The notes beneath the pieces were generated by a model. It was not told where the DNA came from. It was given only the letters and a program-made list of their open reading frames with translations, and did no database searches. Positions 29,100-40,275 of a stretch of DNA of 64,000 nucleotides are shown here, in pieces (the stretch's first letter is position 1; every line of letters begins with the position of its first letter). Origin of the DNA: Erwinia pyrifoliae DSM 12163 (GTDB taxonomy: Bacteria; Pseudomonadota; Gammaproteobacteria; Enterobacterales; Enterobacteriaceae); assembly GCF_000026985.1 (NCBI RefSeq), contig NC_017390.1, positions 1,044,048 through 1,108,047 of the forward strand, written 5' to 3'. The position numbers were made by a program, and so were the translations under genes.

Positions 29100-30244
29100 C
29101 ACTCTTTACTCTCTTGGGCAAAATCCAGTGCTTCAGGCACCGGAAGGTTTTCAGGGGTGTTTGGCCGTTGTCCATAGCCTTTACGCCAGCGCCTGAGGCT
29201 ATAAACCCAGGCAAGGACTTCCGCCACCGCATGATATAAATCGGCCGGTATCGGCGCGCCAATCTCACAGTGGCGATAAAGTGCTCGCGCCAGCGGGGGC
29301 GCTTCAAGCATCGGAACCTTATGGTTTTCAGCCAGTTCGCGAATGCGTAAGGCAACCAGACCGCTGCCTTTCGCCACAACTTTGGGTGCGCCCAGGCTGC
29401 CGTCTTGATATTTCAGCGCCACGGAGTAGTGGGTCGGGTTATTCACTATCACGTCCGCATCCGGTACATCGGTCATCATGCGTCGCTGCGCCATGGCGCG
29501 CTGCATCTGCCTGACGCGCCCTTTAATTTGCGGGTCGCCTTCCTGCTTCTTGAACTCATCTTTGATTTCCTGGCGGCTCATGCGCAGCTTTTTCCAGTGG
29601 CTGTACAACTGGTAAATCACGTCAAAAGCGACCATCGGGATCAGCGACATAATGACCGCCAGCAGGCAGCCAAGCAGCAGGCCGCTGATATCGGTTAATG
29701 CCATACCGAGCGGTTCAAAAATCAGCCGGATAAACTTCTCTTTATTCAGCAGCAGATACAGACCACCGCCGAGGGTGGCCAGCAGCACTTTCAGAATGGC
29801 CTTCACCATTTCTGACGCCATCTGTGCTGAAAACATGCGCTTGATGCCGCTAAGCGGATTGAGCTTTTTCAGCTTCGGCGCTAACGACTTTCCGCTCAGG
29901 ATCAGGCCACCGATCAGCGGCGGCGCGCTGACAGCCGTCAGCAGCAGACCGAAGACAAACGGCATGATGGCCTTAAAGGCCTGACCGAGCAGGGAAGAGC
30001 TACGCTGCAGCATCTGCGCCGGGTCGAGGATCAATAGCCGGTCAAAAATCATCGCGTTGTGCAGCAAACTCTGTAAACTGCGCACCAGATTACCGCCGGA
30101 GCACAGCATCAGCCCCCAGCCGACCAGCAGCATCAATAGCGTGGTCAGCTCCTTAGAACGCGGGATCTGTCCTTCTTCGCGCGCCTTGGCAATCCGACTG
30201 GGCGTGGGGGCTTCGGTTTTTTCGTTATCACTTTCTTGCGACAT
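29099..30244 (-). CDS. flhB: Flagellar export switch protein FlhB
   Basis: Membrane protein that switches export from rod-hook to filament substrates. The 381 residues contain four membrane helices (within about 28-215) and a cytosolic domain with the autocleavage site NPTH in DVIVNNPTHYSVALKY (about 268-272). The N-terminus SQESDNEKTEAPTPSRIAKAREEGQIPRSKEL is diagnostic. It lies 18 bp after cheZ and overlaps flhA by one base. Confidence 0.97.
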   Translation of the reverse strand: MSQESDNEKTEAPTPSRIAKAREEGQIPRSKELTTLLMLLVGWGLMLCSGGNLVRSLQSLLHNAMIFDRLLILDPAQMLQRSSSLLGQAFKAIMPFVFGLLLTAVSAPPLIGGLILSGKSLAPKLKKLNPLSGIKRMFSAQMASEMVKAILKVLLATLGGGLYLLLNKEKFIRLIFEPLGMALTDISGLLLGCLLAVIMSLIPMVAFDVIYQLYSHWKKLRMSRQEIKDEFKKQEGDPQIKGRVRQMQRAMAQRRMMTDVPDADVIVNNPTHYSVALKYQDGSLGAPKVVAKGSGLVALRIRELAENHKVPMLEAPPLARALYRHCEIGAPIPADLYHAVAEVLAWVYSLRRWRKGYGQRPNTPENLPVPEALDFAQESKE

Positions 30245-30262
30245 AGTGGCGTATCAGCTCAC

Positions 30263-30895
30263 TCAGAAGCCAAGCGATTCCAGCAAATCATCCACCTGCT
30301 CCTGCGAGGCGACGATGCCTTCGGCGGTAGAGTTGATTTGCGGACCATTTTTCAGCTGCGCTTGAGAATCGTCGCGATCGGGTTCTATCTCCTGCATATT
30401 TTCCAGCAGCACGCAGATCAGCTCTTTTTCCACCAGCTCAATCACATTCACCAGGCCTTGCAGAACTTGCCCGGTCAAATCCTGGAAGTCCTGCGCCATC
30501 ATGATCTCGGTCAGCTGCTGATTGGTTTCCCGGGTAACCTCAGGTACCTGTTGCAGATAGGCGCGTGTCTGTATCACCAGCTCGCGTGCGTCCTCAAGCG
30601 GCTGTGGGTTGGCAAACCATGCGTCCCAGTTGGCCGACAGGGCAGTCGCCTGGTTGCCCAGCTGCTCCTGAAGCGGACGGGCAACCTCGACGCAGGTTAA
30701 TGCGCAGTTTGCAGCCTGCGAGGTTTTATCTACCACATAGTCAAGACGGTCGCGGGTATTAGGAAAGGCACCGGCCATCTCCTTGAGCACCTGTTCGAGA
30801 CCGAGGTTTGCCATGCTGTTACGCAGCACGCGCGTCAACTGCCCGATACGTGAAAAAATATCTTTGAAGTTGTCGGCGCTATTATCAATTGTCAT
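30263..30895 (-). CDS. cheZ: CheY-P phosphatase CheZ
   Basis: Dephosphorylates CheY to end tumble signals. The 210 residues (E. coli 214) form a long helical hairpin with the active-site block [22 protein letters not shown] (catalytic Gln in DFQDLTGQ) and a C-terminal CheY-binding amphipathic helix [11 protein letters not shown] after a flexible linker. Overlaps cheY by 4 bp, indicating translational coupling. Confidence 0.96.
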   Translation of the reverse strand: MTIDNSADNFKDIFSRIGQLTRVLRNSMANLGLEQVLKEMAGAFPNTRDRLDYVVDKTSQAANCALTCVEVARPLQEQLGNQATALSANWDAWFANPQPLEDARELVIQTRAYLQQVPEVTRETNQQLTEIMMAQDFQDLTGQVLQGLVNVIELVEKELICVLLENMQEIEPDRDDSQAQLKNGPQINSTAEGIVASQEQVDDLLESLGF

Positions 30896-31284
30896 TGGCG
30901 TTGACCGAGTTTTTCGAATATTTTGCCCAGCTTCTCTTCAAGCGTGGCAGCGGTGAAGGGTTTGACGATATACCCATTAGCACCGGCCTGAGCGGCGGCA
31001 ATAATGTTTTCGCGTTTTGCCTCGGCGGTGACCATCAGCACCGGCAATGTCATCAGTTCAGGCTCCTGACGAATGGTTTTCAGCAGCTGAAGACCATCGA
31101 TATGCGGCATATTCCAGTCGCTCACCACGAAATCAAACGATGAGGTGCGCAGTTTGTTCAGCGCATCCTGGCCGTCTTCAGCCTCTTCGATATTTTTGTA
31201 TCCCAGGTCCTGCAACAGATTGCGGACGATGCGTCGCATGGTGGCAAAATCATCAACGACCAGGAAACGTAGGTTTTTATCCAT
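30892..31284 (-). CDS. cheY: Chemotaxis response regulator CheY
   Basis: Phosphorylated by CheA, it binds the FliM/FliN switch to cause clockwise rotation. The 130 residues form a single receiver domain: Asp11/Asp12, phosphoacceptor Asp56 in SDWNMP, Thr86 in VTAEAK, Tyr105 and Lys108 in GYIVKPF, shifted by one from E. coli. 50 bp after cheB, overlapping cheZ by 4 bp. Its kinase gene cheA is not in the window. Confidence 0.98.
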   Translation of the reverse strand: MDKNLRFLVVDDFATMRRIVRNLLQDLGYKNIEEAEDGQDALNKLRTSSFDFVVSDWNMPHIDGLQLLKTIRQEPELMTLPVLMVTAEAKRENIIAAAQAGANGYIVKPFTAATLEEKLGKIFEKLGQRQ

Positions 31285-31334
31285 TTAGATTGTTTTCTCA
31301 AAAATCCTCCTGACTCGGTGGAGGTGTACCGCAT

Positions 31335-32384
31335 TTACTTTGGTGGCTTTGCCCGACCTTGTCGGCTGCAACGTGCGATCAGCCGTTGACTGATATCCTG
31401 CAAATCGATGACCTCTGCTGCCGCCTGTAGGGCAATGGCCTCACGCGGCATGCCAAACACCACACAGGTTCGTTCACTCTGCGCCAGCGTCCAGGCGCCT
31501 GACTGGCGCATCGCCAGCAGGCCTTTGGCTCCGTCAGCGCCCATGCCGGTCAGAATGGCACCGACGGCATAATGGCCAGCCCCGGCGGCAACGGAGTGAA
31601 ACAGCACGTCGACCGAAGGCCGATGGCGGTTCACCGCCGCATTGCGGTTAAGGCAGATTTGATATCCCTTCTCCAGGCCAGCGATCTGCATATGCCTGTC
31701 GCCGGGAGCAATGTACACGGTGCCGCTCTCCACCGGCTCGCCGTCCACGGCTTCTTTCACCCGCATGGCGCACAGCGCATTCAAACGTTGGGCAAAAGAC
31801 AGGGTAAAACCGGGTGGCATATGTTGTGCAATCACCACTCCGGGGCTATTGGCGGGCATCCGTGTCAGTACCTGGCGCAGTGCCTCGGTTCCGCCAGTCG
31901 ATGCACCAATAGCGATGATCGTTTTTACGCCAAAACGCGCGGTGCCGAGGCTGTCTGCCGATATCGGCAGGCGATAAGGCATCGTCGACTTCGCCGCGAG
32001 ACGGATTTTTTCCGCCGCCTGTACTGCCCAACTGCTTAACTCCGCAATCTGGCTGGCATCCGGCTTGGCGATAAAATCCACCGCTCCCATCTCCAGCGCG
32101 TTCAGCGTGCTCGCCGATCCCTTTGCCGTCAGCGATGAGATCATCACCACCGGCATCGGGCGCAGGCGCATCAGCCGGGAGAGAAACTCCAGGCCGTTCA
32201 TTCGTGGCATATCGATATCGAGCGTCAGCACGTCCGGATTAAATTTTTTTATCAACTCGCGGGCGTTAATCGGGTCGGATGCGGTTGCCACCATTTCCAT
32301 ATCATGTTGCTGATTCACCACTGCGCTGATCATATTGCGCATCAGCGCGGAATCATCGACGCACAGCACTCGTATCTTGCTCAA
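31335..32384 (-). CDS. cheB: Chemotaxis methylesterase/deamidase CheB
   Basis: Removes methyl groups from chemoreceptors and deamidates them, giving adaptation. The 349 residues hold a receiver domain (Asp10, Asp11, phosphoacceptor Asp56 in [11 protein letters not shown]) and the esterase domain with catalytic Ser162 ([13 protein letters not shown]), His188 ([10 protein letters not shown]) and Asp284 ([12 protein letters not shown]). It starts 2 bp after the cheR stop. Confidence 0.97.
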   Translation of the reverse strand: MSKIRVLCVDDSALMRNMISAVVNQQHDMEMVATASDPINARELIKKFNPDVLTLDIDMPRMNGLEFLSRLMRLRPMPVVMISSLTAKGSASTLNALEMGAVDFIAKPDASQIAELSSWAVQAAEKIRLAAKSTMPYRLPISADSLGTARFGVKTIIAIGASTGGTEALRQVLTRMPANSPGVVIAQHMPPGFTLSFAQRLNALCAMRVKEAVDGEPVESGTVYIAPGDRHMQIAGLEKGYQICLNRNAAVNRHRPSVDVLFHSVAAGAGHYAVGAILTGMGADGAKGLLAMRQSGAWTLAQSERTCVVFGMPREAIALQAAAEVIDLQDISQRLIARCSRQGRAKPPK

Positions 32385-32386
32385 CT

Positions 32387-33238
32387 TCAGCTCTCCGTTA
32401 GCGCATAAGCTGCCTGTCCAAGCAGGCGGAACGGGCTTTGGCGATGGTTGAAATGCTCCGAATGGCCGACAAATAACAGTCCATCCGGCTTCAGCTGCTG
32501 TGCAAAGCGCTGGATCAGGCGGATTTGGGTCGGCAAATCGAAATAGATCATCACGTTACGACAAAAAATCGCATCAAACGGACCGGGAACCTGCCACGAT
32601 TCGTCCAGCAGATTCAGTCGCTGATAGTGGATCGCCGCCAGCAGCTCACGCTTGGCCCGTACCCGATCGCTGTTTATTCCGATGCCGCGCAGAAAATATT
32701 GTCGCTTCTGCTGCGGGCTGAGAGTGTGTAAATCCGCCATGCGGTAGACCCCGGCTTTGGCCCGGTTCAGCACGTCGGTATCAATATCCGTTGCCCAAAC
32801 TCTGGGGCCACCAATGGCCGGACCAAGACAGGCATCCAGCGTCATGGCAATAGAGCAAGGTTCTTCACCGGTTGAGGCTGCCGTACACCAGACGCGGTAC
32901 CCGGCACCGTGGCTGCGGGCATGCTCTTCCAGCATGGGAAAATGGTACGCCTCGCGAAAAAAAGAGGTCAGATTAGTGGTTAACGAATTAACAAATATCT
33001 GCCATTCTTCACTGTCCAGGCTGGATTCAAGAATATGAATATATTCACTAAAACTGTCTAAAGATAATTCCCGCAGTCGCCGGGACAGGCGATTAAATAT
33101 CATGTCCCGCTTCTGTTGGCTAAGGACAATTCCCGCCCGCTGATATATCAGCTGACTGATTTTTTCTAATTCCCGGTCGGTCAGTGCATCCGACGAGTGG
33201 CTTAAACGCGCAGAGCTACGTAGATTCTCATTTTTCAT
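32387..33238 (-). CDS. cheR: Chemoreceptor methyltransferase CheR
   Basis: SAM-dependent methylation of glutamates on chemoreceptors. The 283 residues have an N-terminal helical domain (about 15-85), a SAM-binding fold with [20 protein letters not shown] (motif I) and [17 protein letters not shown], and [21 protein letters not shown]. It lies only 9 bp after fliE, so chemotaxis genes are read from the fliE promoter rather than following receptor genes. Confidence 0.96.
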   Translation of the reverse strand: MKNENLRSSARLSHSSDALTDRELEKISQLIYQRAGIVLSQQKRDMIFNRLSRRLRELSLDSFSEYIHILESSLDSEEWQIFVNSLTTNLTSFFREAYHFPMLEEHARSHGAGYRVWCTAASTGEEPCSIAMTLDACLGPAIGGPRVWATDIDTDVLNRAKAGVYRMADLHTLSPQQKRQYFLRGIGINSDRVRAKRELLAAIHYQRLNLLDESWQVPGPFDAIFCRNVMIYFDLPTQIRLIQRFAQQLKPDGLLFVGHSEHFNHRQSPFRLLGQAAYALTES

Positions 33239-33247
33239 GCAAAACCT

Positions 33248-33580
33248 TTATGCAGGCATATTCATCACTTCCTGATAGGCGCTTAGCATTTTATTACGTA
33301 ACTGAACGCCAAAGCTGAAAGCAACGGATGATTTCTGTAGGGACAGCATCACATCATTCAGGCCAATATCGCTGCTACCGGACATCCAGCTCTGGGTTTG
33401 CGCTTTTGCCGTTTGTTGAGATTTATTGATTTCATTAATGCTATTAAACAAAGCATCAGAAAAGTTTGGGCCGCCACCCAGGCTTGTTAACTTTCCGTTA
33501 GAAAGAAATTCATCAGGCGCAGATATTTTTTGTGCCTGCGAATGCATTTGCCCAATCACATTGTGAATTGAAGATGACAT
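33248..33580 (-). CDS. fliE: Flagellar MS-ring/rod junction protein FliE
   Basis: Connects the MS ring to the rod. The 110 residues match FliE, with the C-terminal export/assembly region GLNDVMLSLQKSSVAFSFGVQLRNKMLSAYQEVMNMPA (about 73-110). I chose the ATG at 33580 because upstream in-frame codons are not conserved. It is divergent from fliF, as in Salmonella, but here heads an operon continuing into cheRBYZ-flhBAE. Such linkage is not the E. coli arrangement. Confidence 0.93.
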   Translation of the reverse strand: MSSSIHNVIGQMHSQAQKISAPDEFLSNGKLTSLGGGPNFSDALFNSINEINKSQQTAKAQTQSWMSGSSDIGLNDVMLSLQKSSVAFSFGVQLRNKMLSAYQEVMNMPA

Positions 33581-33846
33581 TATTTTTTCCCGGATAATAA
33601 ATAAATCAGAATGTAGCAAGTTTTGTGCAGCTTTATGTGGGTGTAGCTTAACATGCGGTGATTAATGGCGAAAAACCCGAAAAGCCGACAGAACATCGAG
33701 CTTATTTATCCTTAAAAAAAACTCCACTCAGAGGATAATACCGACCTCAAAATTTATCCGAAAAAACTTCGTCGGCTGCTGCCTTGCTTTTTAGCAGGTT
33801 TGTAAGCAGTTATTCGCTGCGTGATTTCTTGTTACAGGATTACGGC
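33581..33846. promoter_or_regulatory. Divergent fliE / fliF promoter region
   Basis: The 266 AT-rich bases between divergent fliE and fliF should contain FlhDC-dependent class II promoters for both directions. A spaced inverted repeat AGCCGAC (33683-33689) / GTCGGCT (33771-33777) is visible, but its role is unknown. I cannot place FlhDC boxes with confidence. Confidence 0.55.
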
Positions 33847-35532
33847 ATGAGTGCCACAACAGATGATTTAAAAAACAATCCCGCAGATAGCGTCAAGGCG
33901 GCGATGAACTCGTTACGCAATAACCCTAAGCTGATGCTACTGATCGCTGCTGCTGCGGCGATTTCGGTCATGATTGCCCTGATGTTTTGGGCCAAAGAGC
34001 CGGGATATCGCGTCCTGTTCAATAATGTCAGCGATGAGGATGGCGGTGCCATTGTCAGCCAGCTATCGCAGATGAACGTCCCTTACCGCATTGATACGCC
34101 GGGGGGCGCTATCATGGTGCCGGAAGCTCAGGTTCATGAAGTGCGGATGAAAATGGCACAGCAGGGGTTACCGAAAGGCGGCTCCGTTGGCTTTGAACTG
34201 CTCGACCAGGAAAAGTTCGGCATCAGCCAGTTTAGCGAGCAGGTTAACTTCCAGCGGGCGCTGGAAGGTGAGCTGGCGCGCACCATCGAAAATCTTGGCC
34301 CGATCCAACATGCCCGCGTGCATCTGGCCGTGCCCAAACCGTCGATGTTTGTGCGCGATCAGAAGCAGCCTACGGCTTCGGTCAACGTGACGCTGGCGCA
34401 GGGTCGTACGCTGGATGACGGTCAGGTGACGGCCATTACGCATCTGATCTCCAGTGCGGTATCCGGGCTACCGGCGGCGAATGTTACCCTCGTCGATCAG
34501 CGCGGCAACCTGCTGACGCAAAGCGGCACGGGCGCACTGCAATCTTCGCAGGTGAAGTACACCAATGAGATTGAAGCGGATTATCAGCAGCGTATTCAGC
34601 GCCTGTTGGCACCGCTTGTCGGGGACAGCAATGTGCGTACTCAGGTGACGGCACAGTTGGACTTTACCCAGCAGGAGCGTACCGACGAACAGTACCAGCC
34701 GAACGCCGAGCGGGAGAAAATGGCGATCCGTAGTCGCCAGTCAAGCCAGGCCGCGCAGGGCAACGGCCGTGGTGCCGGCGGTGTGCCGGGCGCGCTGAGC
34801 AATCAGCCACCAACGCCGGCAACAGCGCCGCTGACCAAACCGCTTAATGCGCCAGCAGCGAACGGCAAGAATGCGAACAATGAGAAAACCCCGGCCGCTG
34901 GCGAGGTAGCTCAGCCTTACAACAACCGTAATGACGAAACGACCAACTATGAGCTGGATCGTACCCTGATCCATACCAAAACCAGCGTTGGCCATATTCA
35001 GCGTCTCTCTGTCGCCGTGGTGATCAACCATATGGCGCAAGGTGCTGAAGGTAAACCCGGTCCGTTGCCTGCTGCCGAACTGGCGCGCATTAATACACTG
35101 GTCAAAGAGGCCATTGGCTACAGCGAGCAGCGCGGTGACAGCATTAATATCGTCAACTCACCGTTTAACGGCGTAGCCGAAGAGGTGATGCCGCCGCTCT
35201 GGCAGCAGCACAGCTTCCAGACGTTGATGATGACGCTTGCCCGCTATCTGGTGATTGCCATTATTGGCTGGGTGATGTGGCGCCGGCTGGTACAGCCCGT
35301 CTGGATCCGCCATCAGGACACCACCATCAAGCGCCTGGAACTGGAAAAAGAAGCGCGCAAGCTTGCGTTGGATGAGAAAAACAATGCGGCAGAAATGACC
35401 GCCCATGCCAAAGCAAAACGCCGCACCGATACCGAGATTAATGGTCAGCAACTGCGTGAACTGGCAGAACAGGAACCACGGGTTATCGCCCTGGTTATGC
35501 GTCAGTGGCTGAACAAGGAACACAAATCATGA
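33847..35532 (+). CDS. fliF: Flagellar MS-ring protein FliF
   Basis: Base of the flagellar motor in the inner membrane. The 561 residues (E. coli 552) have membrane helix 1 (about 32-51, [19 protein letters not shown]), ring-building domains (about 52-300; [20 protein letters not shown]), a low-complexity Ala/Pro/Asn segment (about 305-365), membrane helix 2 (about 465-480, [12 protein letters not shown]) and a C-terminal FliG-binding tail. I chose the ATG at 33847 (MSATTDD) with CAGGA upstream. First gene of fliFGHIJK; overlaps fliG by 4 bp. Confidence 0.96.
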   Translation: MSATTDDLKNNPADSVKAAMNSLRNNPKLMLLIAAAAAISVMIALMFWAKEPGYRVLFNNVSDEDGGAIVSQLSQMNVPYRIDTPGGAIMVPEAQVHEVRMKMAQQGLPKGGSVGFELLDQEKFGISQFSEQVNFQRALEGELARTIENLGPIQHARVHLAVPKPSMFVRDQKQPTASVNVTLAQGRTLDDGQVTAITHLISSAVSGLPAANVTLVDQRGNLLTQSGTGALQSSQVKYTNEIEADYQQRIQRLLAPLVGDSNVRTQVTAQLDFTQQERTDEQYQPNAEREKMAIRSRQSSQAAQGNGRGAGGVPGALSNQPPTPATAPLTKPLNAPAANGKNANNEKTPAAGEVAQPYNNRNDETTNYELDRTLIHTKTSVGHIQRLSVAVVINHMAQGAEGKPGPLPAAELARINTLVKEAIGYSEQRGDSINIVNSPFNGVAEEVMPPLWQQHSFQTLMMTLARYLVIAIIGWVMWRRLVQPVWIRHQDTTIKRLELEKEARKLALDEKNNAAEMTAHAKAKRRTDTEINGQQLRELAEQEPRVIALVMRQWLNKEHKS

Positions 35533-36515
35533 ATGCTTGTGACAAATGCGCCATCGTCATGCTGACGTTGGGCGATGAGCTGGCTGCTGAAGTTTTCAAA
35601 CACCTTAATGCGCACGAGGTGAAGCAAATCAGTAGTTCAATGGTGAATATGGCTGGCTTTACCCACGATCAGATGTCTGCGGTACTGGAAGACTTCAGCC
35701 GCGATTCTGGTGAGTATGCGGCACTAAGCCTCAATACTAACGACTATCTGCGCAACGTGCTGGTGAAAGCGCTGGGCGAAGAGCGCGCGGCATCCCTGCT
35801 GGAAGATTTGCTGGATACCCATCAGGGCACCAACGGTATTGAAACGCTGAACTTTATGGAGCCGCAGGCGGTATATGACCTGATCCGTGACGAGCATCCG
35901 CAGATCATTGCCACCATTCTTGTGCACCTGAAACGTAACCAGGCGGCTGACGTGCTGGGCAAATTTGACGATAAAGAGCGTAATGACATCATGCTGCGTA
36001 TCGCCACCTTCGGCGGCGTACAGCCTGCCGCTCTGCAGGAGTTGACCGAAGTGCTGAACAACCTGCTGCACGGTCAGAATCTCAAACGCAGCAAAATGGG
36101 CGGGGTACGACCGGCGGCCGAGATCCTCAACCTGATGAAATCACAACAGGAAGAAGCGGCGATTGATGCAGTTCGCGAGTTCGACGGCGAGCTGGCGCAG
36201 AAGATCATCGATGAAATGTTCCTGTTTGAAAATCTGGTCGAGGTCGATGACCGTAGCATCCAGCAAATTCTGCAAGAGATCGAAAGCGAAACGCTGCTGG
36301 TGGCGCTGAAAGGTGCCAATATGGCATTGCGCGATAAATTCTTCCGCAATATGTCGCGTCGTCAGGCAGACCTGATGGCCGAAGATCTGGCCTCGCGCGG
36401 GCCGTTGCGCCTGTCGCAGGTCGAAGCACAGCAGAAAGCCGTATTGCTGGTAGTACGTCGTCTGGCAGAAGCCGGGGACATTCTGATTGGGAGCAGCGAC
36501 GATGCCTACGTCTGA
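35529..36515 (+). CDS. fliG: Flagellar motor switch protein FliG
   Basis: Rotor protein that contacts stator MotA and transmits torque. The 328 residues carry N-domain (1-100), middle domain with [20 protein letters not shown] and [18 protein letters not shown], and C-domain with the charged torque ridge [24 protein letters not shown]. The N-terminus [12 protein letters not shown] differs from E. coli and carries two cysteines. Its ATG overlaps the fliF stop by 4 bp. Confidence 0.97.
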   Translation: MNACDKCAIVMLTLGDELAAEVFKHLNAHEVKQISSSMVNMAGFTHDQMSAVLEDFSRDSGEYAALSLNTNDYLRNVLVKALGEERAASLLEDLLDTHQGTNGIETLNFMEPQAVYDLIRDEHPQIIATILVHLKRNQAADVLGKFDDKERNDIMLRIATFGGVQPAALQELTEVLNNLLHGQNLKRSKMGGVRPAAEILNLMKSQQEEAAIDAVREFDGELAQKIIDEMFLFENLVEVDDRSIQQILQEIESETLLVALKGANMALRDKFFRNMSRRQADLMAEDLASRGPLRLSQVEAQQKAVLLVVRRLAEAGDILIGSSDDAYV

Positions 36516-37212
36516 TCAAAGCAGTAAGCCACAATGGCGCAGCTGGCAGCCGGATAACTTGCTGGAAGCGGTCATTCCTCAGCATGATCCCCTGCCGACC
36601 ATGGAAAGCGGCACCTCTGACGCGCAGACACAGGCCGAGCTGGCACGTTTGCGTAAACAGGCTGAACAGCAGGGCTATAACCAGGGCGTGACGCAGGGAA
36701 AAGAAGAGGGCAGGAAACAAGGCTACGATGCCGGCTACCAGAGCGGGCATCAAGCGGGAGTTGCCCAAGGGATCGCCGAAGCGCAAGCCGCGCAGCAGGT
36801 GCAACTGAAGAGCATCGAGGGCTGGATCACCTCTTTCAAGTTGTCGCTGGATAACCTCGACAGCCTGATCCCCAGCCGGCTGGTTCAGCTGGCGCTGCAG
36901 GCGGTACAGGATCTGCACGGTAGCGAACAGGTGACTAACGGCTCCGTACTGCTGGCACAGATTAGACAGCTTATCAGGCAGGATGCTTTGCTGCAGGGGA
37001 AAGTGCGGCTGGTGGTTCACCCCGATGACCGCGAGATGATCGAATCAATCCTCGGCGATACGCTGAAGGCCAGCGACTGGGAAGTGCAGCTTGATGCGCA
37101 GATGTCACCCGGCGGTTGCCGCATCCTGACGGCAGACGCGGAGCTGGACGCCACGCTGGAAACCCGCTGGCAGACTCTGTGCCAGCTGGCGCGTGAGGAG
37201 CTGTCCATATGA
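36502..37212 (+). CDS. fliH: Flagellar export regulator FliH
   Basis: Binds FliI ATPase and carries it to the C-ring. The 236 residues have an N-terminal Trp-rich segment ([12 protein letters not shown]), Glu/Gln-rich glycine-spaced repeats typical of FliH ([33 protein letters not shown], about 53-90) and a stator-like C-terminus (VHPDDREMI...MSPGGCRI). I chose the ATG at 36502, which overlaps fliG by 14 bp and matches the family start. It overlaps fliI by 4 bp. Confidence 0.93.
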   Translation: MPTSDQSSKPQWRSWQPDNLLEAVIPQHDPLPTMESGTSDAQTQAELARLRKQAEQQGYNQGVTQGKEEGRKQGYDAGYQSGHQAGVAQGIAEAQAAQQVQLKSIEGWITSFKLSLDNLDSLIPSRLVQLALQAVQDLHGSEQVTNGSVLLAQIRQLIRQDALLQGKVRLVVHPDDREMIESILGDTLKASDWEVQLDAQMSPGGCRILTADAELDATLETRWQTLCQLAREELSI

Positions 37213-38573
37213 CCCGCCATCTGAAAAGCTGGCTGGACACGATTGAACGCACCGAAGCCAAAATGGGCGCAATCCCGGCGTTTCGCCGTTATGGCCGCCT
37301 GACTCGTGCCACCGGCCTGGTGATGGAAGCCGTGGGGCTGAAGTTACCCATTGGGGCAATCTGTGTCGTAGAGCGCCACACCCGTGACGGTATTATGCCG
37401 GTCGAAAGTGAGGTGGTGGGTTTTAAAGACCAGCTGCTTTATCTGATGCCGCTGGAGCATGTGGATGGCGTGCTGCCAGGCGCGCGCGTGTACGCCCCGG
37501 ATGGTGACAACGACGAGGGTAAACAGCTTCCGGTCGGGCCACAGCTGCTTGGCCGGGTGCTGGATGCGCAGGGGCGCCCGCTGGACGGACGTCCGGCACC
37601 GTTAAAAACCCGCTGCGCCAGCCTGTTCACCCAGCCGATTAACCCGCTGCACCGCGATCCGATCAAAAGCGTGCTCGACGTTGGCGTACGCGCCATTAAC
37701 GGCCTGCTGACCGTCGGGCGCGGGCAGCGTATGGGCCTGTTTGCCGGTTCCGGAGTGGGTAAAAGCGTGCTGCTGGGCATGATGGCGCGTTTTACCGATG
37801 CCGATGTGATCGTCGTCGGGCTGATCGGTGAGCGTGGTCGTGAAGTCAAAGATTTTATTGAGAACATTCTCGGTGCAGAGGGGATCGAACGCGCGGTAGT
37901 GATCGCAGCACCTGCCGATGTGTCGCCTGTTTTGCGCATGCAGGGTGCGGTCTACGCGACCCGTCTGGCAGAGGATTTCCGCGATCGCGGAATGAACGTG
38001 CTGCTGATCATGGACTCTCTGACGCGTTTCGCCATGGCACAGCGTGAGGTGGCGTTGGCAATTGGTGAACCGCCGGCAACCAAAGGTTATCCGCCATCGG
38101 TGTTTGCGCGCCTGCCGGCGCTGGTTGAGCGTGCGGGTAACGGCGTTGCCGGGGGCGGTTCTATCACCGCTTTTTATACCGTTCTCACCGAAGGCGACGA
38201 TCAGCAGGATCCGATTGCTGACTCTGCGCGCGCCATTCTCGACGGGCATATTGTGCTGTCACGGCGTCTCGCCGAGTCCGGCCACTATCCGGCAATCGAT
38301 ATTGAAGCCTCGATCAGCCGTGCGATGACCGAACTTATTCCGCACGCGCAGTACCGCAAGGTGCAAAGCTTCAAGCAGCAACTTTCATCGTATCAGCGCA
38401 ACAGCGACCTGGTGAGCGTGGGGGCTTATGTCAGCGGCAGCGATGCCTTGCTCGATCGTGCCATTGCGCGTTACCCGCAAATGGAAAGCTTTTTGCATCA
38501 GTCGATCCATGAAAGCTGCGGCTATGCAGAAGCCGTTAGCGCACTCTCTACGCTGCTGCCTGACGTAACCTGA
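37209..38573 (+). CDS. fliI: Flagellum-specific ATPase FliI
   Basis: AAA+/F1-beta-like hexameric ATPase energising substrate release. The 454 residues have Walker A AGSGVGKS (179-186), Walker [18 protein letters not shown], and the FliI family blocks [14 protein letters not shown] and [17 protein letters not shown]. Overlaps fliH by 4 bp; fliJ starts 16 bp later. Confidence 0.98.
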   Translation: MTRHLKSWLDTIERTEAKMGAIPAFRRYGRLTRATGLVMEAVGLKLPIGAICVVERHTRDGIMPVESEVVGFKDQLLYLMPLEHVDGVLPGARVYAPDGDNDEGKQLPVGPQLLGRVLDAQGRPLDGRPAPLKTRCASLFTQPINPLHRDPIKSVLDVGVRAINGLLTVGRGQRMGLFAGSGVGKSVLLGMMARFTDADVIVVGLIGERGREVKDFIENILGAEGIERAVVIAAPADVSPVLRMQGAVYATRLAEDFRDRGMNVLLIMDSLTRFAMAQREVALAIGEPPATKGYPPSVFARLPALVERAGNGVAGGGSITAFYTVLTEGDDQQDPIADSARAILDGHIVLSRRLAESGHYPAIDIEASISRAMTELIPHAQYRKVQSFKQQLSSYQRNSDLVSVGAYVSGSDALLDRAIARYPQMESFLHQSIHESCGYAEAVSALSTLLPDVT

Positions 38574-38589
38574 TAAACCGGAGCCTGGC

Positions 38590-39039
38590 ATGAAGGTGAA
38601 AAATCCCATGACGAGGCTTTGTGAGATGGCCGAAGAACAGTTAACAAAGACCACGCAGGCGCTGGGAGCCGTACAGCAGAACTGGCAACAGGCGATCGCC
38701 CAGGAACAGCATTTACAGCGTTACGAGCGTGAATATCAGCAGTCGCTACGCAGCGGCATGCAGACGCGTGGGATGAGCGTGGCCGATTTGGTCAATCACC
38801 AGTCGTTTATTTTATCCCTTAATCAGGTGCTTAAGCAGCAGGGGCAGCATGTTGCCCACTGCGAGCAGGCCGTGGCGCAGGCGAAGCAGAACTGGATTAA
38901 CGACAAACAGCGGCTCAATGCTTTTGAAACGCTGCTGACGCGGCGTGAAAACGTGCGCATACAGGCGGACAGCCGCTATGAGCAGAAATTGATGGATGAG
39001 TTCGCGCAACGTGCCGGGCAAAAACGAGAAATACGATGA
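38590..39039 (+). CDS. fliJ: Flagellar export chaperone FliJ
   Basis: Central stalk-like coiled-coil protein of the export ATPase. The 149 residues are almost wholly helical and Gln/Glu rich, with long coiled-coil heptads (about 12-70 and 85-130) typical of FliJ. Overlaps fliK by 4 bp. Identified chiefly by context and coiled-coil character, supported by ERE(Y)QQSLRSGMQTRG-like FliJ sequence. Confidence 0.9.
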   Translation: MKVKNPMTRLCEMAEEQLTKTTQALGAVQQNWQQAIAQEQHLQRYEREYQQSLRSGMQTRGMSVADLVNHQSFILSLNQVLKQQGQHVAHCEQAVAQAKQNWINDKQRLNAFETLLTRRENVRIQADSRYEQKLMDEFAQRAGQKREIR

Positions 39040-40148
39040 ATATTGATATCAACGCCCTGCTTACTGGCGAGGTCGTCGGCAAGGTTAAAGGGCTGAGACA
39101 GGCTGCGGTACCGGCGGGCTTGTTTCACCGCATTATGGCAGAGATGCCTGACGGGCATCCGCTGTTGCCGGACTGCGCGCCGGGCGATCTCCCTGAAACG
39201 AACGTCGCGCAGGAGATAAGCACGGAGCTGGCGGAAACCCTTTGCCCGCAGCAGAGCGACGAATGGCCACCGGAAAATCACATAGCGGATGAAGACCCCG
39301 GCGCGTTGCTGGCCCTGCCGGTCATGCCGGAAGGATGGGAGAAAAGCCCGATCTGGCAGCTACAGCAGGTGGTGATGCAAAACGCGTCGGGCAGTGACGG
39401 GGGCGCGGAGACGCTGGCGGCGGATGAGATATCCGGTAGCAAAGCGCATAACCCGTTGCCGCAACTGCCGTTAAGCCTGAAGTTGAGCGACAGGCAGGAC
39501 GGCACCGCCCCACCGGTGCTGCCAGGCGTTAATCCGCTGGATGATAAATCGCAGCCTGTGACCGCTGTACTACGGGAGACCGGGTTGACGGAAGTGGCCA
39601 CCCCGGCCGACGCGCCGGCTCCGGGCGCGCACCTTGACGCTGGCGTGCCGCGCCAGCTACAGGCCGCCGAGCTGGCAGCGCGAACGGCGGCGCTGCCCGC
39701 ACCGGCGACGGCACACAATTCGCATCCGGTCGGATCGGCTGCCTGGCAACATTCGTTGAGCCAGCAGCTGGCGATTTTCACCCGTGACGGCGTGCAGAAC
39801 GCCGAGATCAGGCTGCATCCTGAAGAGTTGGGATCCCTGCAAATTAGCGTGCGTATGCAGCAGGATCAGGCGCAGTTACATATTATCAGCGAACATCCTC
39901 AGGTGCGCCAGGCGCTGGAAGCGGCTCTGCCTCAGCTGCGTAGCGCGCTGGCAGAGTCCGGCCTACAGCTGGGACAAGCCAGCGTCAGCGCTGACGGCTC
40001 ATCTTCTACCGACGCTAACGCCCAGAGAGGTTCTGGGGGGAAAAGCGCCGAACACGGCGAACAAGGTATTGATGACGAAGATAATAATGAGCGGCTAAGC
40101 GTGACGCAGACTGCGTTGCCCGTGTCGGGGATTAATACCTTCGCCTGA
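39036..40148 (+). CDS. fliK: Hook-length control protein FliK
   Basis: Molecular ruler exported during hook growth; its C-terminus switches FlhB specificity. The 370 residues have a variable Ala/Pro-rich N-terminal and middle part (1-230) and the conserved FliK C-domain (about 233-330: NAEIRLHPEELGSLQISVRMQQDQAQLHIISEHPQVRQALEAALPQLRSAL). The tail after about 330 is Ser/Asp/Glu rich. Last gene of fliFGHIJK. Confidence 0.94.
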   Translation: MNIDINALLTGEVVGKVKGLRQAAVPAGLFHRIMAEMPDGHPLLPDCAPGDLPETNVAQEISTELAETLCPQQSDEWPPENHIADEDPGALLALPVMPEGWEKSPIWQLQQVVMQNASGSDGGAETLAADEISGSKAHNPLPQLPLSLKLSDRQDGTAPPVLPGVNPLDDKSQPVTAVLRETGLTEVATPADAPAPGAHLDAGVPRQLQAAELAARTAALPAPATAHNSHPVGSAAWQHSLSQQLAIFTRDGVQNAEIRLHPEELGSLQISVRMQQDQAQLHIISEHPQVRQALEAALPQLRSALAESGLQLGQASVSADGSSSTDANAQRGSGGKSAEHGEQGIDDEDNNERLSVTQTALPVSGINTFA

Positions 40149-40275
40149 TGTGCCTAAATGGCCACGGTAATGCAACCTCATCACATAATTAGCCTGCTGA
40201 TTAAGTAGTCTACAATATGCGCCTTATCTGATTTGAAATAACGCTGACGCGGGTTCTAATGACAGGATTGAGTTA
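40149..40275 (+). promoter_or_regulatory. fliK-fliL gap (fliL promoter region)
   Basis: The 127-bp AT-rich gap probably carries the FlhDC-dependent promoter of fliLMNOPQR, as in Salmonella. No clear terminator hairpin for fliK is seen, so read-through is possible. Confidence 0.5.

Noticed and set aside
36205-37020. 271-codon minus-strand frame over fliG/fliH
   Set aside because: Antisense to well-supported flagellar genes, with no conserved motif or ribosome site.
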